A DNA stretch of 64,000 nucleotides from Stieleria magnilauensis (lineage in GTDB: Bacteria > Planctomycetota > Planctomycetia > Pirellulales > Pirellulaceae): positions 5,740,394-5,804,393 of the forward strand of contig CP036432.1 of NCBI GenBank assembly GCA_007753675.1, read 5' to 3'. Within the stretch, counting starts at the first letter, position 1; the number at the start of each line of letters is the position of its first letter. A program made the translations under genes and the position numbers. Below the pieces are notes generated by a model that had not been told where the DNA came from, did no database searches, and saw only the letters and a program-made list of their open reading frames with translations. Shown one piece after another: positions 21,151-31,310 of the stretch.

Positions 21151-22974
21151 ATGAATTCGAAGCCTCTTCCAAACGACATCGACGCTTGCCATCAACTGAT
21201 TGCAGAGCTGCAATCGCAGGTCGGCGAACATCAACAGATCATTGGCAAGCAGGCCACCGAGCTATCGCTCAAAGACAAGCTGATCGAGGAGCAAGCTCAT
21301 AGCGTCCTGGAACTCAAAGCCGATCACGACAAGCTCGACGAGAAGGTCATCGAGCTAAACCTGAAGATCGAAAAACTGCTCAAACAACTCTACGGGCGCA
21401 AGAGTGAACGACGCGTCGATGGCGAAGGCCAGTTGTTTTTGGATCTCGGAGAAGAGCCCACGCCCGAGGTGGTCAGCGCGCTGGAAGAAGCCATTCGCGA
21501 GGCCGAACAGATTGTCGATGACGCCGAAGAGGCAAACAAGAAACGCAGAAAGAAACGTCCGGAACCAAGCGACCGCAAGTTCCCCGAACACTTGCCGCGA
21601 TACGAAAAGATCGTCGACCTGCCCGAAGCCCAACGCAAAGGCCTCATCCTGATCGGCTATGACGAAGTCGAGACGCTCGAAAGCACCGCCGGTGAACTGA
21701 AAGTCCGGGTGACCAAGTATGCCAAGTACGCTCACCCGACCGACAAATCACAAGGAATCGTCACTCCCGAGCGTCCCACCGGTCTGGTCGAAGGCGATCG
21801 CTTTGACGCCTCGATTGGAGTCGAAGTTGTGGCCTGGAAATACTTCTATCACCTGCCGTTTTATCGTCAGCAAGATCTGTTCGCCGGCAGTGGCTGGACG
21901 CCCAGTCGCAGCACATTGGGGAACATCGAAACGGCCGTCGAGTTCGCGCTTCGTCCGCTTGCTGATTACTTGCGAAGCGTTTTGAAGCACGATCGCACGG
22001 TCGGCTGCGACGACACCGGTGTGTTGTTGATCACACCGAAGGCCATGCCTGACCTATCGGAACATCCCCGCGGCAAGCGGATCGGCGAAGTGCTTGGAAA
22101 TGCGATCGAGTCCGGCAAGCCAAGCATCAACGCAAACATGTGGGGCTACTACGCCTCACGTCTTCCGGTGGTGGTGTTCGATTTTACGGTGAGTCGTCAC
22201 CGCGATGGACCGGATGATGTACTGAGTGATTTTAAAGGCAACGTCCTAGGAGACTGCTGGTCGGGTTTTCAAAAGATCGATCTACGAAGTGACTCGCGAA
22301 TCACGTTCGCGGCATGCTGGGCGCATGCGCGTCGCAAGATCGATGAGTGTCGCGGTGCGTTCCCTCTGCAAGTGGCGAAGTTGGAGTCGCTGATTCGGAT
22401 GCTTTACGACGTAGAAGACCAGATCAAGGAGCTTGACGATGCAGCGCGTCTTGCGCGACGTCAAAGCTTATCGCGTCATGTTCTCGACCAGATCGCGGAG
22501 TACCTCGACAGCGAAGCGATGCAGTCACCGTCGGTTCTTCCCAAGAGCAATCTCGGTGTGGCGGCTGGCTATGTGCGACGTCACTGGGAAGCACTGTGCC
22601 GCTTCACCGAGGACGCGACGATTCCGCTGGACAATAACGATTGCGAGCAGTTGATGAAACGCGTCGCCACGGGAAGGAAGAACTGGCTCTTTAAGGGCTC
22701 GGTGGCTTCAGGAGAGCGAGCAGCAAACCTGCTAACGATCATCGGCAGCGCGATCCGCAACGACTTGGACGTGCGAGCGTACTTGGACGATGTCTTACGG
22801 AGGGCGCTCGCCGGCGAGACAGACTGGTCCGTACTGACTCCCCACGCATGGAAAGCGGAGCACCCTGAATCGATTCGCGAGTACAGGCAGGACGAACGCC
22901 GCCAAGCCGCCGACCGCAAACGCACCCGCCGAGCCCGCCGCCGCCTCCTCAACAAGTCAACCAGACGTCGCTAA
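21151..22974 (+). CDS. tnpC: IS66 transposase TnpC
   Basis: This 607-residue DDE transposase has an N-terminal coiled coil (residues 1-90), a basic IS66 linker, a CDDTGVL block with the first catalytic aspartates, FAACWAHARRKIDECR, and the C-terminal NDCEQLMKRVATGRKNWLFKGS with the glutamate. The ATG at 21151 is used; an upstream frame to 21109 is unlikely. It appears intact. Confidence 0.95.
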   Translation: MNSKPLPNDIDACHQLIAELQSQVGEHQQIIGKQATELSLKDKLIEEQAHSVLELKADHDKLDEKVIELNLKIEKLLKQLYGRKSERRVDGEGQLFLDLGEEPTPEVVSALEEAIREAEQIVDDAEEANKKRRKKRPEPSDRKFPEHLPRYEKIVDLPEAQRKGLILIGYDEVETLESTAGELKVRVTKYAKYAHPTDKSQGIVTPERPTGLVEGDRFDASIGVEVVAWKYFYHLPFYRQQDLFAGSGWTPSRSTLGNIETAVEFALRPLADYLRSVLKHDRTVGCDDTGVLLITPKAMPDLSEHPRGKRIGEVLGNAIESGKPSINANMWGYYASRLPVVVFDFTVSRHRDGPDDVLSDFKGNVLGDCWSGFQKIDLRSDSRITFAACWAHARRKIDECRGAFPLQVAKLESLIRMLYDVEDQIKELDDAARLARRQSLSRHVLDQIAEYLDSEAMQSPSVLPKSNLGVAAGYVRRHWEALCRFTEDATIPLDNNDCEQLMKRVATGRKNWLFKGSVASGERAANLLTIIGSAIRNDLDVRAYLDDVLRRALAGETDWSVLTPHAWKAEHPESIREYRQDERRQAADRKRTRRARRRLLNKSTRRR

Positions 22975-22995
22975 CTGGTTCTGGTGTACGGTTAC

Positions 22996-23371
22996 GCCTC
23001 AGAAGAGTTTCGCGATGGTGTAGCCAAGCTTGGGTGACGATGTCGGTGGCCGAATGGTTGCCATTGGTCGTGAGCTGCAAATCGGCCATGCTCAAATGAT
23101 CCAGCACCACGTCGATCGCTCTGGGGGCGGACATCTGATCAATCATCGAAAGTGCATCGAGCAAATCTGGCGGCGCCTTTTCGCCGGGCGAAATTAGAAT
23201 CGGCATCAATCGTTGGTGGTCGAGCCGTGAGGCTTTGCTCGGAGTTGGCAACTTCAACCCGCGAGACCTCAAGAACTCGGCGTGTGGTTTCAGCAGTGTG
23301 AGCAGACGAATCGGATCGATCGAGCGTACAACCTCGGGTTTAGAGAGACGCGTGAAGCGGAGGGTTGGCAT
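22996..23371 (-). pseudogene. hypothetical protein truncated by IS66
   Basis: The frame begins MPTLRFTRLSKPEVVRSIDPIRLLTLLKPHAEFLRSRGLKLP and is lost at LLRRN, where the IS66 end provides the last residues. I associate the start with a planctomycete family of unknown function encoded near mobile elements. About 125 native residues remain; the C-terminus is missing. Confidence 0.5.
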
Positions 23372-24059
23372 TGATTTCCCTGTTTCAAAAACTGTTTTCA
23401 CATGGTGCGGAGTAAGAAATGTCCTTCCCTGTTTGAAGCGAATCACCAGCAAGTCCAACAAGCTGCACGATACGAACCGGGTGGGGCGGCCGACGGATTC
23501 CACCGCCAAAGTTCCTGTATTGGGTCTCCATTCCGCTCATCCGTGGCCTGGTTCCTGAGCGTCCTAACAGCCACCCCATCTTTCCCGACTCGCAGCTGCT
23601 AGCATCTCAGCGACTTGTGACACCTCTGGTCACCAGCGAAAGAAAAATCGTTATTCCAATGAACGAACTCCGGCGCCGCTGTATTCGAGAAATGATTCTT
23701 GGCGGTCACCGGTCAAATGACTCGCAGTCCGGGTAGTTCAAGGGGTAGAGGCGGTGTGTGTTAACCGCCCGATCCCATTCCGTTTGTCTGGAGCGACCCT
23801 GATTTGGCTTTTACCAACCTCTCCGATATGCCGCAGGTCGATGTTCAACGCCGTCGCGAAATCGTCAATCTGCTTGCCGATGCGATCTTCGATTTCATCA
23901 CGACGGCTGTGATCGAGCGTGCCAACACGACCAATCCTGGCGAACAAGAAACTTCGCAAAACTTATCAACAGATCGCTTGATCTCTTCGTCAACTGATCG
24001 CTCTCTGTGACACGCGGTAAACGACCGCGAGACAACCGATTCCCAGTCACGGAGAGAAT
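23372..24059. other. intergenic stretch, one doubtful small ORF
   Basis: No clear gene. A 68-residue frame at 23804-24010 (DVQRRREIVNLLADAIFDFITTAVIER) may be the small first gene of the recombinase cassette; similar short helical proteins precede DUF2924 genes. I rate it at about 0.4. Confidence 0.4.
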
Positions 24060-24557
24060 ATGAGTTTGAACATCAAGAAAGAGGTCGCTGCGCTAAGTCG
24101 CATGACGGTTGACCAGCTGCAAGACAAGTACTTCGATGTCTATGGCGAGACGACCAAAGGTCGCCACAAACAGTGGCTCATTAAAAGAATCGCCTGGCGA
24201 ATGCAGGTGAATGAGTACGGAGGCTTGTCTGATCGAGCCCTTGCCCGCGCACGCGGAATCGCAAACACGGCTGACTTGCGCGTCATTCCGCCGTGCGATC
24301 CGACGGAGGTTCCAGAACGCATCCCCGATCGCATGCAACTACATCCTGAGAAGCAAGACGATCGACTTCCGGCACCGGGGCTAACAATTCCGCGAGTCTA
24401 TAAAGGTGTTGAATACGTCGTAACCGTCATGGAAAGCGGCTTTGAGTTTGAAGGCGAGTTCTACAAATCGCTTTCCGCAATTGCCAAGAAGATCACCGGC
24501 CAACACTGGAACGGCTACCGCTTCTTCAAGCTCCAGAATCCGGAGCCACAACAATGA
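24060..24557 (+). CDS. DUF2924 protein
   Basis: A 165-residue protein. The N-terminal helical part (EVAALSRMTVDQLQDKYFDVYGETTKGRHKQWLIKRIAWRMQ) and the C-terminal YKGVEYVVTVMESGFEFEGEFYKSLSAIAKKITGQHWNGYRFF define DUF2924. The latter block looks like a small DNA-binding fold found in phage and recombinase cassettes. Its stop overlaps the recombinase start (ATGA). It probably assists recombination or repression; this is unproven. Confidence 0.9.
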   Translation: MSLNIKKEVAALSRMTVDQLQDKYFDVYGETTKGRHKQWLIKRIAWRMQVNEYGGLSDRALARARGIANTADLRVIPPCDPTEVPERIPDRMQLHPEKQDDRLPAPGLTIPRVYKGVEYVVTVMESGFEFEGEFYKSLSAIAKKITGQHWNGYRFFKLQNPEPQQ

Positions 24558-26092
24558 AGAAGGACAACCAAGCTAAAAAGCGGGTTTGTTGCGCGATCTA
24601 CACACGCAAAAGCACCGAAGACGGACTTGAACAGGAGTTCAACAGCCTCGACGCACAACGTGACGCCGGCGAAGCCTACATTGCCAGCCAATTGCACGAG
24701 GGATGGGAGTGTTTGCCGACAAAATATGACGATGGCGGCTTCACAGGTGGCAATCTCGATCGGCCTGGTATGCAGCGACTAATGGCCGATATCGATGACG
24801 GAAAGATCGACTGCGTGGTCGTCTACAAGGTGGACCGCCTCAGCCGATCATTGATGGACTTCTCGCGAATTATGGAAAAGTTCGATGCCCGCGGCGTCGC
24901 GTTCGTTTCGGTGACCCAGCAATTCAACACTGCCAGCAGCATGGGCAGGCTGATCCTGAACGTGTTGTTATCTTTCGCCCAATTCGAGCGAGAAATGATT
25001 AGTGAACGGACGCGAGACAAAATCGCGGCTGCTCGCCGCCGTGGCAAATGGTCCGGTGGCATGCCGCTGCTTGGATACAACGTGATCGACTCCAAACTGG
25101 TTGTCATGTCCGAAGAGGCCGAACGTGTTCGACAAATCTTCAAACTCTATCTCCAGCACAATTCGCTGCTTCAGACCGTCAAAGAGACCAATGACCGCGG
25201 TTGGCGTACGAAATCATGGACCACGAAAAAAGGCACCGTCCGTGGTGGCAAGCTGTTCGAGAAAACTAACTTGCACACGCTGCTAACCAACCCGACGTAC
25301 ATCGGCCAGGTTCGCTACCGCGACGAGGTCCATCCTGGTGAGCACCAATCAATCGTTGACGAGTCGCTCTTCATGGCCGTGCAAAAACGCCTCCGCACCA
25401 ACGGCCGCGGCAATGAAATATCACGCAACAAGCATGGCGCGTTGCTGCGGAGTCTTCTGCGGTGCAAGCACTGTGGCCGAGCGATGGTTCACAGCACGAC
25501 CAGTAAGAGTAATCGGCGATATCGCTATTACGTCTGTGGCGGCGCCCAGAAAAGTGGTCACGCCAGCTGCCCATCGCCATCAATTCCCGCAGATCCAATC
25601 GAAGCATTCGTTGTTAGTGAAATCAAGGCGATTGCCAGTGACCACGAACTGATTGCCGACATCTATGAACAAATGCAGAGCAAGTCGAAAGCGAGGCGGG
25701 ATGATCTCTTACGCGAGCGCGACGCCCTCATCGAATTTTTGCGTTCCTACCACGGACAACTCCAACACCTCGCCATCACAAACGGTCCGACGGAGCTGGT
25801 TGCCGATATACAAACTCGCATCTCGACCTCGGAGCGCCGCCATACCGAACTACAAGAACAGATCGCTGCCCTTGAGGCCAAAGCACCACGCCGCAGCGAC
25901 ATCGCTGATTCGCTCGCACGATTTGACGAGCTTTGGCAATCGATGAAATCCAAAGAACGCTGCAGCCTGGTCGAACTCCTCGTTGCCGGCATCGACTACG
26001 ACGGCGTCCAAGGCAGCGTTGACATCCACTTCCACAGCACGGGCATTGCCACGCTTGGCACGGCCGCCGAAACACCGGAGAGCACTTCATGA
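24554..26092 (+). CDS. large serine recombinase
   Basis: A 512-residue site-specific recombinase. The resolvase domain has the nucleophile in CAIYTRKSTEDG and VYKVDRLSRSLMDF, a recombinase domain follows around residues 170-300, a zinc ribbon (LRCKHCGRAMVHS...CP) and a long coiled coil at 370-440. This architecture matches integrases of phages and integrative elements. It forms a tight operon with DUF2924 upstream and a small HTH-like gene downstream. No att sites can be pinned down directly next to it. Confidence 0.95.
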   Translation: MKKDNQAKKRVCCAIYTRKSTEDGLEQEFNSLDAQRDAGEAYIASQLHEGWECLPTKYDDGGFTGGNLDRPGMQRLMADIDDGKIDCVVVYKVDRLSRSLMDFSRIMEKFDARGVAFVSVTQQFNTASSMGRLILNVLLSFAQFEREMISERTRDKIAAARRRGKWSGGMPLLGYNVIDSKLVVMSEEAERVRQIFKLYLQHNSLLQTVKETNDRGWRTKSWTTKKGTVRGGKLFEKTNLHTLLTNPTYIGQVRYRDEVHPGEHQSIVDESLFMAVQKRLRTNGRGNEISRNKHGALLRSLLRCKHCGRAMVHSTTSKSNRRYRYYVCGGAQKSGHASCPSPSIPADPIEAFVVSEIKAIASDHELIADIYEQMQSKSKARRDDLLRERDALIEFLRSYHGQLQHLAITNGPTELVADIQTRISTSERRHTELQEQIAALEAKAPRRSDIADSLARFDELWQSMKSKERCSLVELLVAGIDYDGVQGSVDIHFHSTGIATLGTAAETPESTS

Positions 26093-26487
26093 ACGAAACC
26101 ACGTCCGTCAAACGAAGTTTCAACGTCCAGCGGAAAAGCCACGGCCGCCGCGCCGTCGTTTCTGGCACGGCCCCGACGCCGCCACCAGTCGGCCGTCTCC
26201 CGCGGATCACCCGCCTGATGGCATTGGCGATCCACTTCGACGACTTGCTACGGACCGGCGTCGTGCGTTCCCAAGCCGAACTCGCCAAACTCGGCCAGGT
26301 CACCCGCCCCCGGCTGACCCAAATCATGAACCTGCTCTATCTCTGTCCGAGCATCCAAGACGCGATCCTTTTCCATCCACCGATTACCTCTGGCCGTGAT
26401 CCGATCACTGAACGTGATTTAAGAGCCGTTTCTCGGTCAGTGAATTGGCGGGAGCAGCGGCGGATATGGAGCCAGATCGGTGGCTGA
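26089..26487 (+). CDS. recombinase-associated HTH-like protein
   Basis: A 132-residue basic protein whose middle region (RITRLMALAIHFDDLLRTGVVRSQAELAKLGQVTRPRLTQIMNLLYLCP) looks like a helix-turn-helix. Homologues regularly follow DUF2924 plus recombinase genes. It overlaps the recombinase stop by four bases and is probably a regulator or directionality factor. Confidence 0.75.
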   Translation: MNETTSVKRSFNVQRKSHGRRAVVSGTAPTPPPVGRLPRITRLMALAIHFDDLLRTGVVRSQAELAKLGQVTRPRLTQIMNLLYLCPSIQDAILFHPPITSGRDPITERDLRAVSRSVNWREQRRIWSQIGG

Positions 26488-26664
26488 GTCGCTGTCCTAT
26501 GAAGCTGCTTAGCTGCTTTCGGTGTGGACGACCGCCTGCAGTTGGACAGTTGCAAAAGTCACCTCGGTTTGTCCAACCGCTGGCTCGAAGAAGAAACCGG
26601 AATTGCAGTCGGTCGATATCACCGACGCGAGCGAAAGCAATGGAGGTGCTCCTCAAGTCTTGTG

Positions 26665-28905
26665 TCAGTCTCCATTTCCTGATTGAGCTTTCTTGTCGCC
26701 TGATTCGGTTTGTTGGCTCTTGGCTCCCGCAGCGCTTCTTCCAACAGTGTCTCTCGGTCCGGCAAACCCCGGCCCGCCGGCCCCAACGTATCCGTGGCTG
26801 GCACCGGACTCGTCGGGACTGACCCAGAAGGCGTATAGGGCGCCGTTTTTGAGATGGAACCGGAACCGGACCCGTTTGCCGACAAGGGCCGAGAGATCGT
26901 TGTCTTCTTGCCAATTGACTTCCGCAAGTGTCTTGTCCCCGGAAACCGGATCACAGTTCTTTAGGGTAAACGGCTCGATCGCGTTCCCGCCCTCATCCAG
27001 TACTTCGACAGTCAATTCGCCCTCGGGGCAATCAACGTTCACGAACAGGTTCTTTCCCTGGAACGTCACCGGTCTCGTCGTAAGCGTTCCAACCTCTTTG
27101 CCTGCATTCATGGAGGCGAACCCGTCACGTCGCAGAATGGCTAAGCCGGTCGAGGCGTCTCGATCCCACGCATCGCCATGGCGCGGCTTGGCGTGGCCGC
27201 TGAAATAAAAGTACAGCTTGTCGCCCACGACCAGTGGGCCGCCGGCACATGACTGCACGTTGCCATACCTCCAGCTGCTTGCGTCCCAAGTGCAGGAAAT
27301 GAACCGTTCCCGGCTCGGGCGGTCCCAGTGGAAACCGTCGCGGCTGAATCCTAGCAGGATGTCGTTTCGTTTTTGGAGGTTGAGTTCGCCGCATACTTCG
27401 TTCGATGGTCCCTGCCATATCGAGAATTGTCCGAGCATCAAGCTCTCGTACGGTGCCGCGTCCAGGTTGTACAATTGCGGGGCAATCTCAGAGAACCGTG
27501 AATCGGTGTGCCGAGGATCAAGTTTATCAGCCCCGGTCCAGTTCACAGACTCTCCCGTAGCCTCACCAAGGACCATCCTTTCTCCCTCGATGTGAGGTCC
27601 GTTGTATGTGACTTCGGACATCAAGTCTCCGACGGTCGGCCCTTCGATGTAGGATCGCGTCCTCCTCCCCTTGTCATCCTCCGTTCGTTGGCTGAGTACC
27701 CACACGTCCCGGAACGGATTATAGAAGGCGGTTGAGCGGTCGCCCCAAATCCTGGCTCGCTCATCCTTTGGCTCCGACCAATGAACCCCGTCGGCACTGC
27801 TGCGATAGGTGTAGAACCAGCCGATTTTATCGTCTTCAATATGAAAATCTTCGCTGGCAAAATACTTGAACTTCTCCTCCGTATTCGCGGCCCGATGATC
27901 CAGCCAAACCGTGCTCGAATTGACGCTCTCGGGGTGTAGTACCACGTTTGCGTGGTCCGTGCTCTCGGCGCGATTGGTCTTCCCGGCGGGATTGATTGCG
28001 AAGAAATCGAAACGGTCGGATGCCAGCATCGCCGCCGTCATTGTGAACACCCCGTTCCCACTCGCCGTGTCGAGAGTCCCGCGGTCGTCAAGGACAAAGC
28101 CTGCCTCGCCAAAGCCGATTTCGACGTGCTGGAGAGTCGAAAGGTCAATCTTCTTGCCTTGAGCGTCGATCGCCGTGAAGGAAACTTTATCGCCAGCGGT
28201 AACTTTTCTGGGAAGCTTCAAGCATACAGAACCGACCTCTCCGGAGACGCGTTTCAGCGGGCAATTCCCACCAGCGGCGAACGCGGCCGCGACGGATTTA
28301 AAGGGAGCATCTTCCTCCGGGTGCGCCAACACGCAGGCTAGCTCTCTGGGCAGGTCCGACGTTGCGCCGGGCTGGTTCCACCTCGGCGTTTCCCAATGGA
28401 TTCCATCCCTGCTCGTCGCGTACAAGAGGGTGCTCTCGCCGCCCGAGTACCAGATCTTGAAAAGATTGTCGGCCGGATCGTACCACGCACCTCCGCTGAA
28501 GGGCGCTTGGTAGTCGCCGGGTCTGTCGCGCCGGATAACCGGGTTCTCCGCGCAGTACTCGGGCTGGTGGAAGGTGCGACGCAACGTGGTCGTTTCGATA
28601 AGAAAATCGTCGACAAAGAGCTGGCGCCCCACATCGATGGGAATGACCGCGGGGGGATGAGCAAGGTAAGGAACCGGCATCGGGTCGCGCGCTAATTCAC
28701 CATAGTCCGGCGGCCATGCTTCCGGCAGCACGATGCCATTGTAGAGACATCTATCGACACTCACAGGACGATTCTGTTGCGGAGAGGTTGTGTTCGATCC
28801 CTCCTTTGATGGTCCTCGCTTATCGATGGTATTTTGGGAACAGCCGCACGTTAGCACGCAGAGTCCAACCATCAGTACTTTGAAGAGGCCTCGCAGCTCA
28901 TCCAT
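26665..28905 (-). CDS. exported lipoprotein, GH32-like beta-propeller
   Basis: This 746-residue protein has a lipoprotein signal (VLMVGLCVLTCGCSQ) and repeats of the glycosidase five-blade propeller type: LFVDDFLIE, AWYDPADNLFKIWYSGG, LYATSRDGIHWETPRW, FYTYRSSADGVHWSEP, LLGFSRDGFHWDRPSR. The R/S-DG-x-HW motifs are typical of the GH32/GH43-like domain of planctomycete hypothetical hydrolases. The C-terminal 150 residues form a beta-sandwich (ELTVEVLDEGGNAIEPF). A carbohydrate substrate is likely but not identifiable. It has no obvious operon partner. Confidence 0.7.
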   Translation of the reverse strand: MDELRGLFKVLMVGLCVLTCGCSQNTIDKRGPSKEGSNTTSPQQNRPVSVDRCLYNGIVLPEAWPPDYGELARDPMPVPYLAHPPAVIPIDVGRQLFVDDFLIETTTLRRTFHQPEYCAENPVIRRDRPGDYQAPFSGGAWYDPADNLFKIWYSGGESTLLYATSRDGIHWETPRWNQPGATSDLPRELACVLAHPEEDAPFKSVAAAFAAGGNCPLKRVSGEVGSVCLKLPRKVTAGDKVSFTAIDAQGKKIDLSTLQHVEIGFGEAGFVLDDRGTLDTASGNGVFTMTAAMLASDRFDFFAINPAGKTNRAESTDHANVVLHPESVNSSTVWLDHRAANTEEKFKYFASEDFHIEDDKIGWFYTYRSSADGVHWSEPKDERARIWGDRSTAFYNPFRDVWVLSQRTEDDKGRRTRSYIEGPTVGDLMSEVTYNGPHIEGERMVLGEATGESVNWTGADKLDPRHTDSRFSEIAPQLYNLDAAPYESLMLGQFSIWQGPSNEVCGELNLQKRNDILLGFSRDGFHWDRPSRERFISCTWDASSWRYGNVQSCAGGPLVVGDKLYFYFSGHAKPRHGDAWDRDASTGLAILRRDGFASMNAGKEVGTLTTRPVTFQGKNLFVNVDCPEGELTVEVLDEGGNAIEPFTLKNCDPVSGDKTLAEVNWQEDNDLSALVGKRVRFRFHLKNGALYAFWVSPDESGASHGYVGAGGPGFAGPRDTVGRSAAGAKSQQTESGDKKAQSGNGD

Positions 28906-29556
28906 TACTCTTCATCCTTGTCATCGCGAGTCACATTGGCGTGTTCGTTGAACAGATTGCGCGCATCGGAACCAACCGATCGCGCCAGTGAATTGATCGG
29001 ATCGTGGCGAACCGGACGATCTGTCTGTCGTAGCTTGCCTGCAAGCAGGGGCATCGCATTCGGATTGCTACTTCCACGTATCGGTTCCAAGGTATTGTAT
29101 CCACCGTCGAACAGGGTGAGGGAGATGTATCGGATGGAGAATTGGATCGTCGCGGTGCATTTCCGTGCCGACTACAGGCGAGCCTCCCCTCTGATGAAGT
29201 TGCCTTTGTGTCCCCACGTCGCAGCGACGCCTTGCGCGCGGAGGTGAGGCACACCGCCTGCATTTCGCAGCCATTCGAACTCGCGTCGGTTGCATCGCCC
29301 TGCGCGACTTGGCTCATTTCCTTCGCCGCACAATTCCCTTCTATTCGGCTGGTTTCTGGGCGAACTCTGCAGATAGGTTTAGTCCCGAACTCGCTGCGAG
29401 TGCCCAAACTACAGCAGTCCTTTCGAGCTCAGCAGTTTCGAGGCTCGCTCAGGACACGCCTACTAGGGATTTGTGATCGTGACTCATGACGTTTTGTCCT
29501 GAGTCAGTTGGCAGCTGACGGCTTCTGCTCCCCGACAGTTGGACCGACGTGCCCAG
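28906..29556. other. intergenic stretch, nothing recognised
   Basis: No frame here looks like a real protein. The long frames on both strands are low-complexity shadows. I see no tRNA or strong hairpin. Confidence 0.5.
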
Positions 29557-30687
29557 TCAGCCCTTCGGGGTGATCTCTTCGCGGTGCTTGTTGAACTCGC
29601 GAATGGCTTCGATGAGGCCGGGGCGCGGGGCGAGGCCCTTGTCGAAGAAGCCCTGCTTGATGCCGCTTTTCTGGAAGCCGCCGGTGGAGTCGACGGGATT
29701 GCACCAGAAGGCGCCGATGAGGTAAGAGGTCGCCATGCCTTCGCGGAGGTAGGCGGTGTAGGCATCGCCGGCCGCCCTTGCGTTCTCTAAGGGCTTGTAG
29801 CCGCGGATGTTCTTGTCGCCGTCCACAAAGCGGATCGCGAAGTCGCAAATGAGGATGGGCTTGCCGGAGACCTTGTGGACGCGATCGAATTCCGCTTTCG
29901 GAAAGCCGGGATTGTAGTGGGGTTGGATCGCGATGGCGTCGACGTAGGGGAGCATCTCCTGGAGGACGTCGTAGTCGATCGTGAAGGGGGCGAAGCGGTC
30001 GCCGAAGATGAGGTGATTGGGATCGTACTTCCGGTTTGCCTCCCCAAGGACGCGGAAATACTCGGCAGCGATGCGGCGGAGGAAGGTCTGGTCGCGGGCT
30101 TCGGGGCCGTCCCCCTTCCAGGTTTCGAGGAAGGAGTCGTATGCTTTCCGGCCGGGGGCGCCCGCGGGAAGGTCGCGAGTGAATTCGACCCAATTGGTGC
30201 CCTGGTTGTTCTTCAGTCGCCAGACACCAAGATCGGTCCAGCAGTAGCCGATGAGGTTGGGGTTGTCCTTGTTCTGGTAGCAGAGGTGACGGATCTGACC
30301 ATCGAGTCTCCACTGGACCTTGGGATCGAAGATGTCGACGTAGCTGAAGCTGCCGTCGCCGCGGTACATGGACATGGGGACGACGTGGTTCACGCTCGCG
30401 ATGTAGGGCATGTCGTCCTTGAGCGAGTCGGGGCAGCCGTAGCCGTAGGCGTTGAAGCCGGCGTCCTTGCAGGCCTCGGCGATCTTCTCGTAGGGGTCGC
30501 CGATCTTCACCGTGCCGATGTGGGTGATACCGTGGGCAAAGAAAGGCTTGCCCTGCGAGTCGACGAGCCAGCTGCGACCGTCGATTTCCTCGAGGTGGAT
30601 GAAGCCGGTGGCTTCTGCGGCGGTGGCGGCGGGGGGAACGAGCGAGGGAATGACGGCGGCGAGAACGAGGTGGACGAAGGATTTCAT
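29557..30687 (-). CDS. secreted agarase-like glycoside hydrolase
   Basis: This 376-residue protein has a signal peptide (SFVHLVLAAVIPSLVPPAATAAEA) followed by GRSWLVDSQGKPFFAHGITHIG, the entry motif of agarase-like TIM barrels (GH50 type). NPNLIGYCWTDLG, VDAIAIQPHYN and KPILICDFAIRF are the later strand motifs, with Asp/Glu candidates for catalysis. The substrate would be an algal polysaccharide. The gene is noticeably richer in G and C than its neighbours, which suggests recent transfer. A shadow frame on the opposite strand reflects this codon bias. Confidence 0.75.
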   Translation of the reverse strand: MKSFVHLVLAAVIPSLVPPAATAAEATGFIHLEEIDGRSWLVDSQGKPFFAHGITHIGTVKIGDPYEKIAEACKDAGFNAYGYGCPDSLKDDMPYIASVNHVVPMSMYRGDGSFSYVDIFDPKVQWRLDGQIRHLCYQNKDNPNLIGYCWTDLGVWRLKNNQGTNWVEFTRDLPAGAPGRKAYDSFLETWKGDGPEARDQTFLRRIAAEYFRVLGEANRKYDPNHLIFGDRFAPFTIDYDVLQEMLPYVDAIAIQPHYNPGFPKAEFDRVHKVSGKPILICDFAIRFVDGDKNIRGYKPLENARAAGDAYTAYLREGMATSYLIGAFWCNPVDSTGGFQKSGIKQGFFDKGLAPRPGLIEAIREFNKHREEITPKG

Positions 30688-30699
30688 GATGAATTCCAA

Positions 30700-31235
30700 T
30701 CGGTGGACTTACTGAAAGGTTAGAGTATTGCCGATCGTGCAAGAACTTTCCAACGCGATTGCACGGTCCTTCTTTGGCGGTCAGGCGGGGCGAGCGAACT
30801 GCTCACGATCGGCCTCATGACTTACAAGTCGCTATAACGGGACAGTCTCAAGCGAACGATCCTGCGGTTGCATCGACCGAAAGCTGCAATCGGCCTAGCT
30901 TCCTGCAGGCGGTGAAACAGACCTCCGCGCCGAATCGCCAACGGCTAACTGTCTCCGGTTGCATCGGCTGCCATTCGATGCATCGGTCACCCTCACCCAG
31001 TAGAGAAACAGGCAGTTGCAAACTGCGTGAGCAAGCTTTCGCCTGAGACTGTTAACCCGTGTGTTAACCGAGACTCCCTGTAAACCAGAGACTCTGAGAG
31101 TTCTGTTTTCAGAAAGTGTGAGCCCGGACCTGACCCCGAGGGTCGGGTTCGGGCTCGCACTTTCGGTTAGAGAACCGAGAGCGCGGCGAATTTGGGGTCC
31201 AGGGTGCCGAAAGGCCCCGGGAACCGGGGTTAAAA
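30700..31235. other. intergenic stretch with inverted repeats
   Basis: No gene seen. Around 31120-31170 the segment GTGAGCCCGGACCTGACC and GGTCGGGTTCGGGCTCGCAC form a strong imperfect hairpin. CCCCGGGAACCGGGG near 31215 forms a second. Confidence 0.5.
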
Positions 31236-31271
31236 CGAAAAACGCCCGCCGAGTGTTATTACCGGGCGGGC
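31236..31271 (-). terminator. intrinsic terminator of the lost tRNA
   Basis: On the minus strand, the stem GCCCGCC/GGCGGGC is followed by GTTTTTC. It lies about 40 bases downstream of the tRNA 3' fragment, as expected for the original tRNA terminator. Confidence 0.65.
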
Positions 31272-31310
31272 GTGAACCGTTGTGGCGAACAAAGTTCGCG
31301 AATTTTAAAT

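Larger units (their letters stand above)
20255..22995 (+). mobile_element. IS66-family insertion sequence
   Basis: The 2741-base element has terminal inverted repeats beginning GTAACCGTACACCAGAACC at both ends and three genes in the standard tnpA-tnpB-tnpC order. The flanking octamers (GTTGATAT and GCCTCAGA) do not match, so the usual 8-bp duplication is absent and one flank has been rearranged. Its right end cuts a hypothetical gene. Confidence 0.93.

Noticed and set aside
29875-30723. A 282-residue plus-strand frame opposite the agarase-like gene
   Set aside because: It is rich in Val/Asp/Gly-Val runs typical of the reverse complement of a GC3-biased gene; the minus-strand frame has a signal peptide and enzyme motifs.
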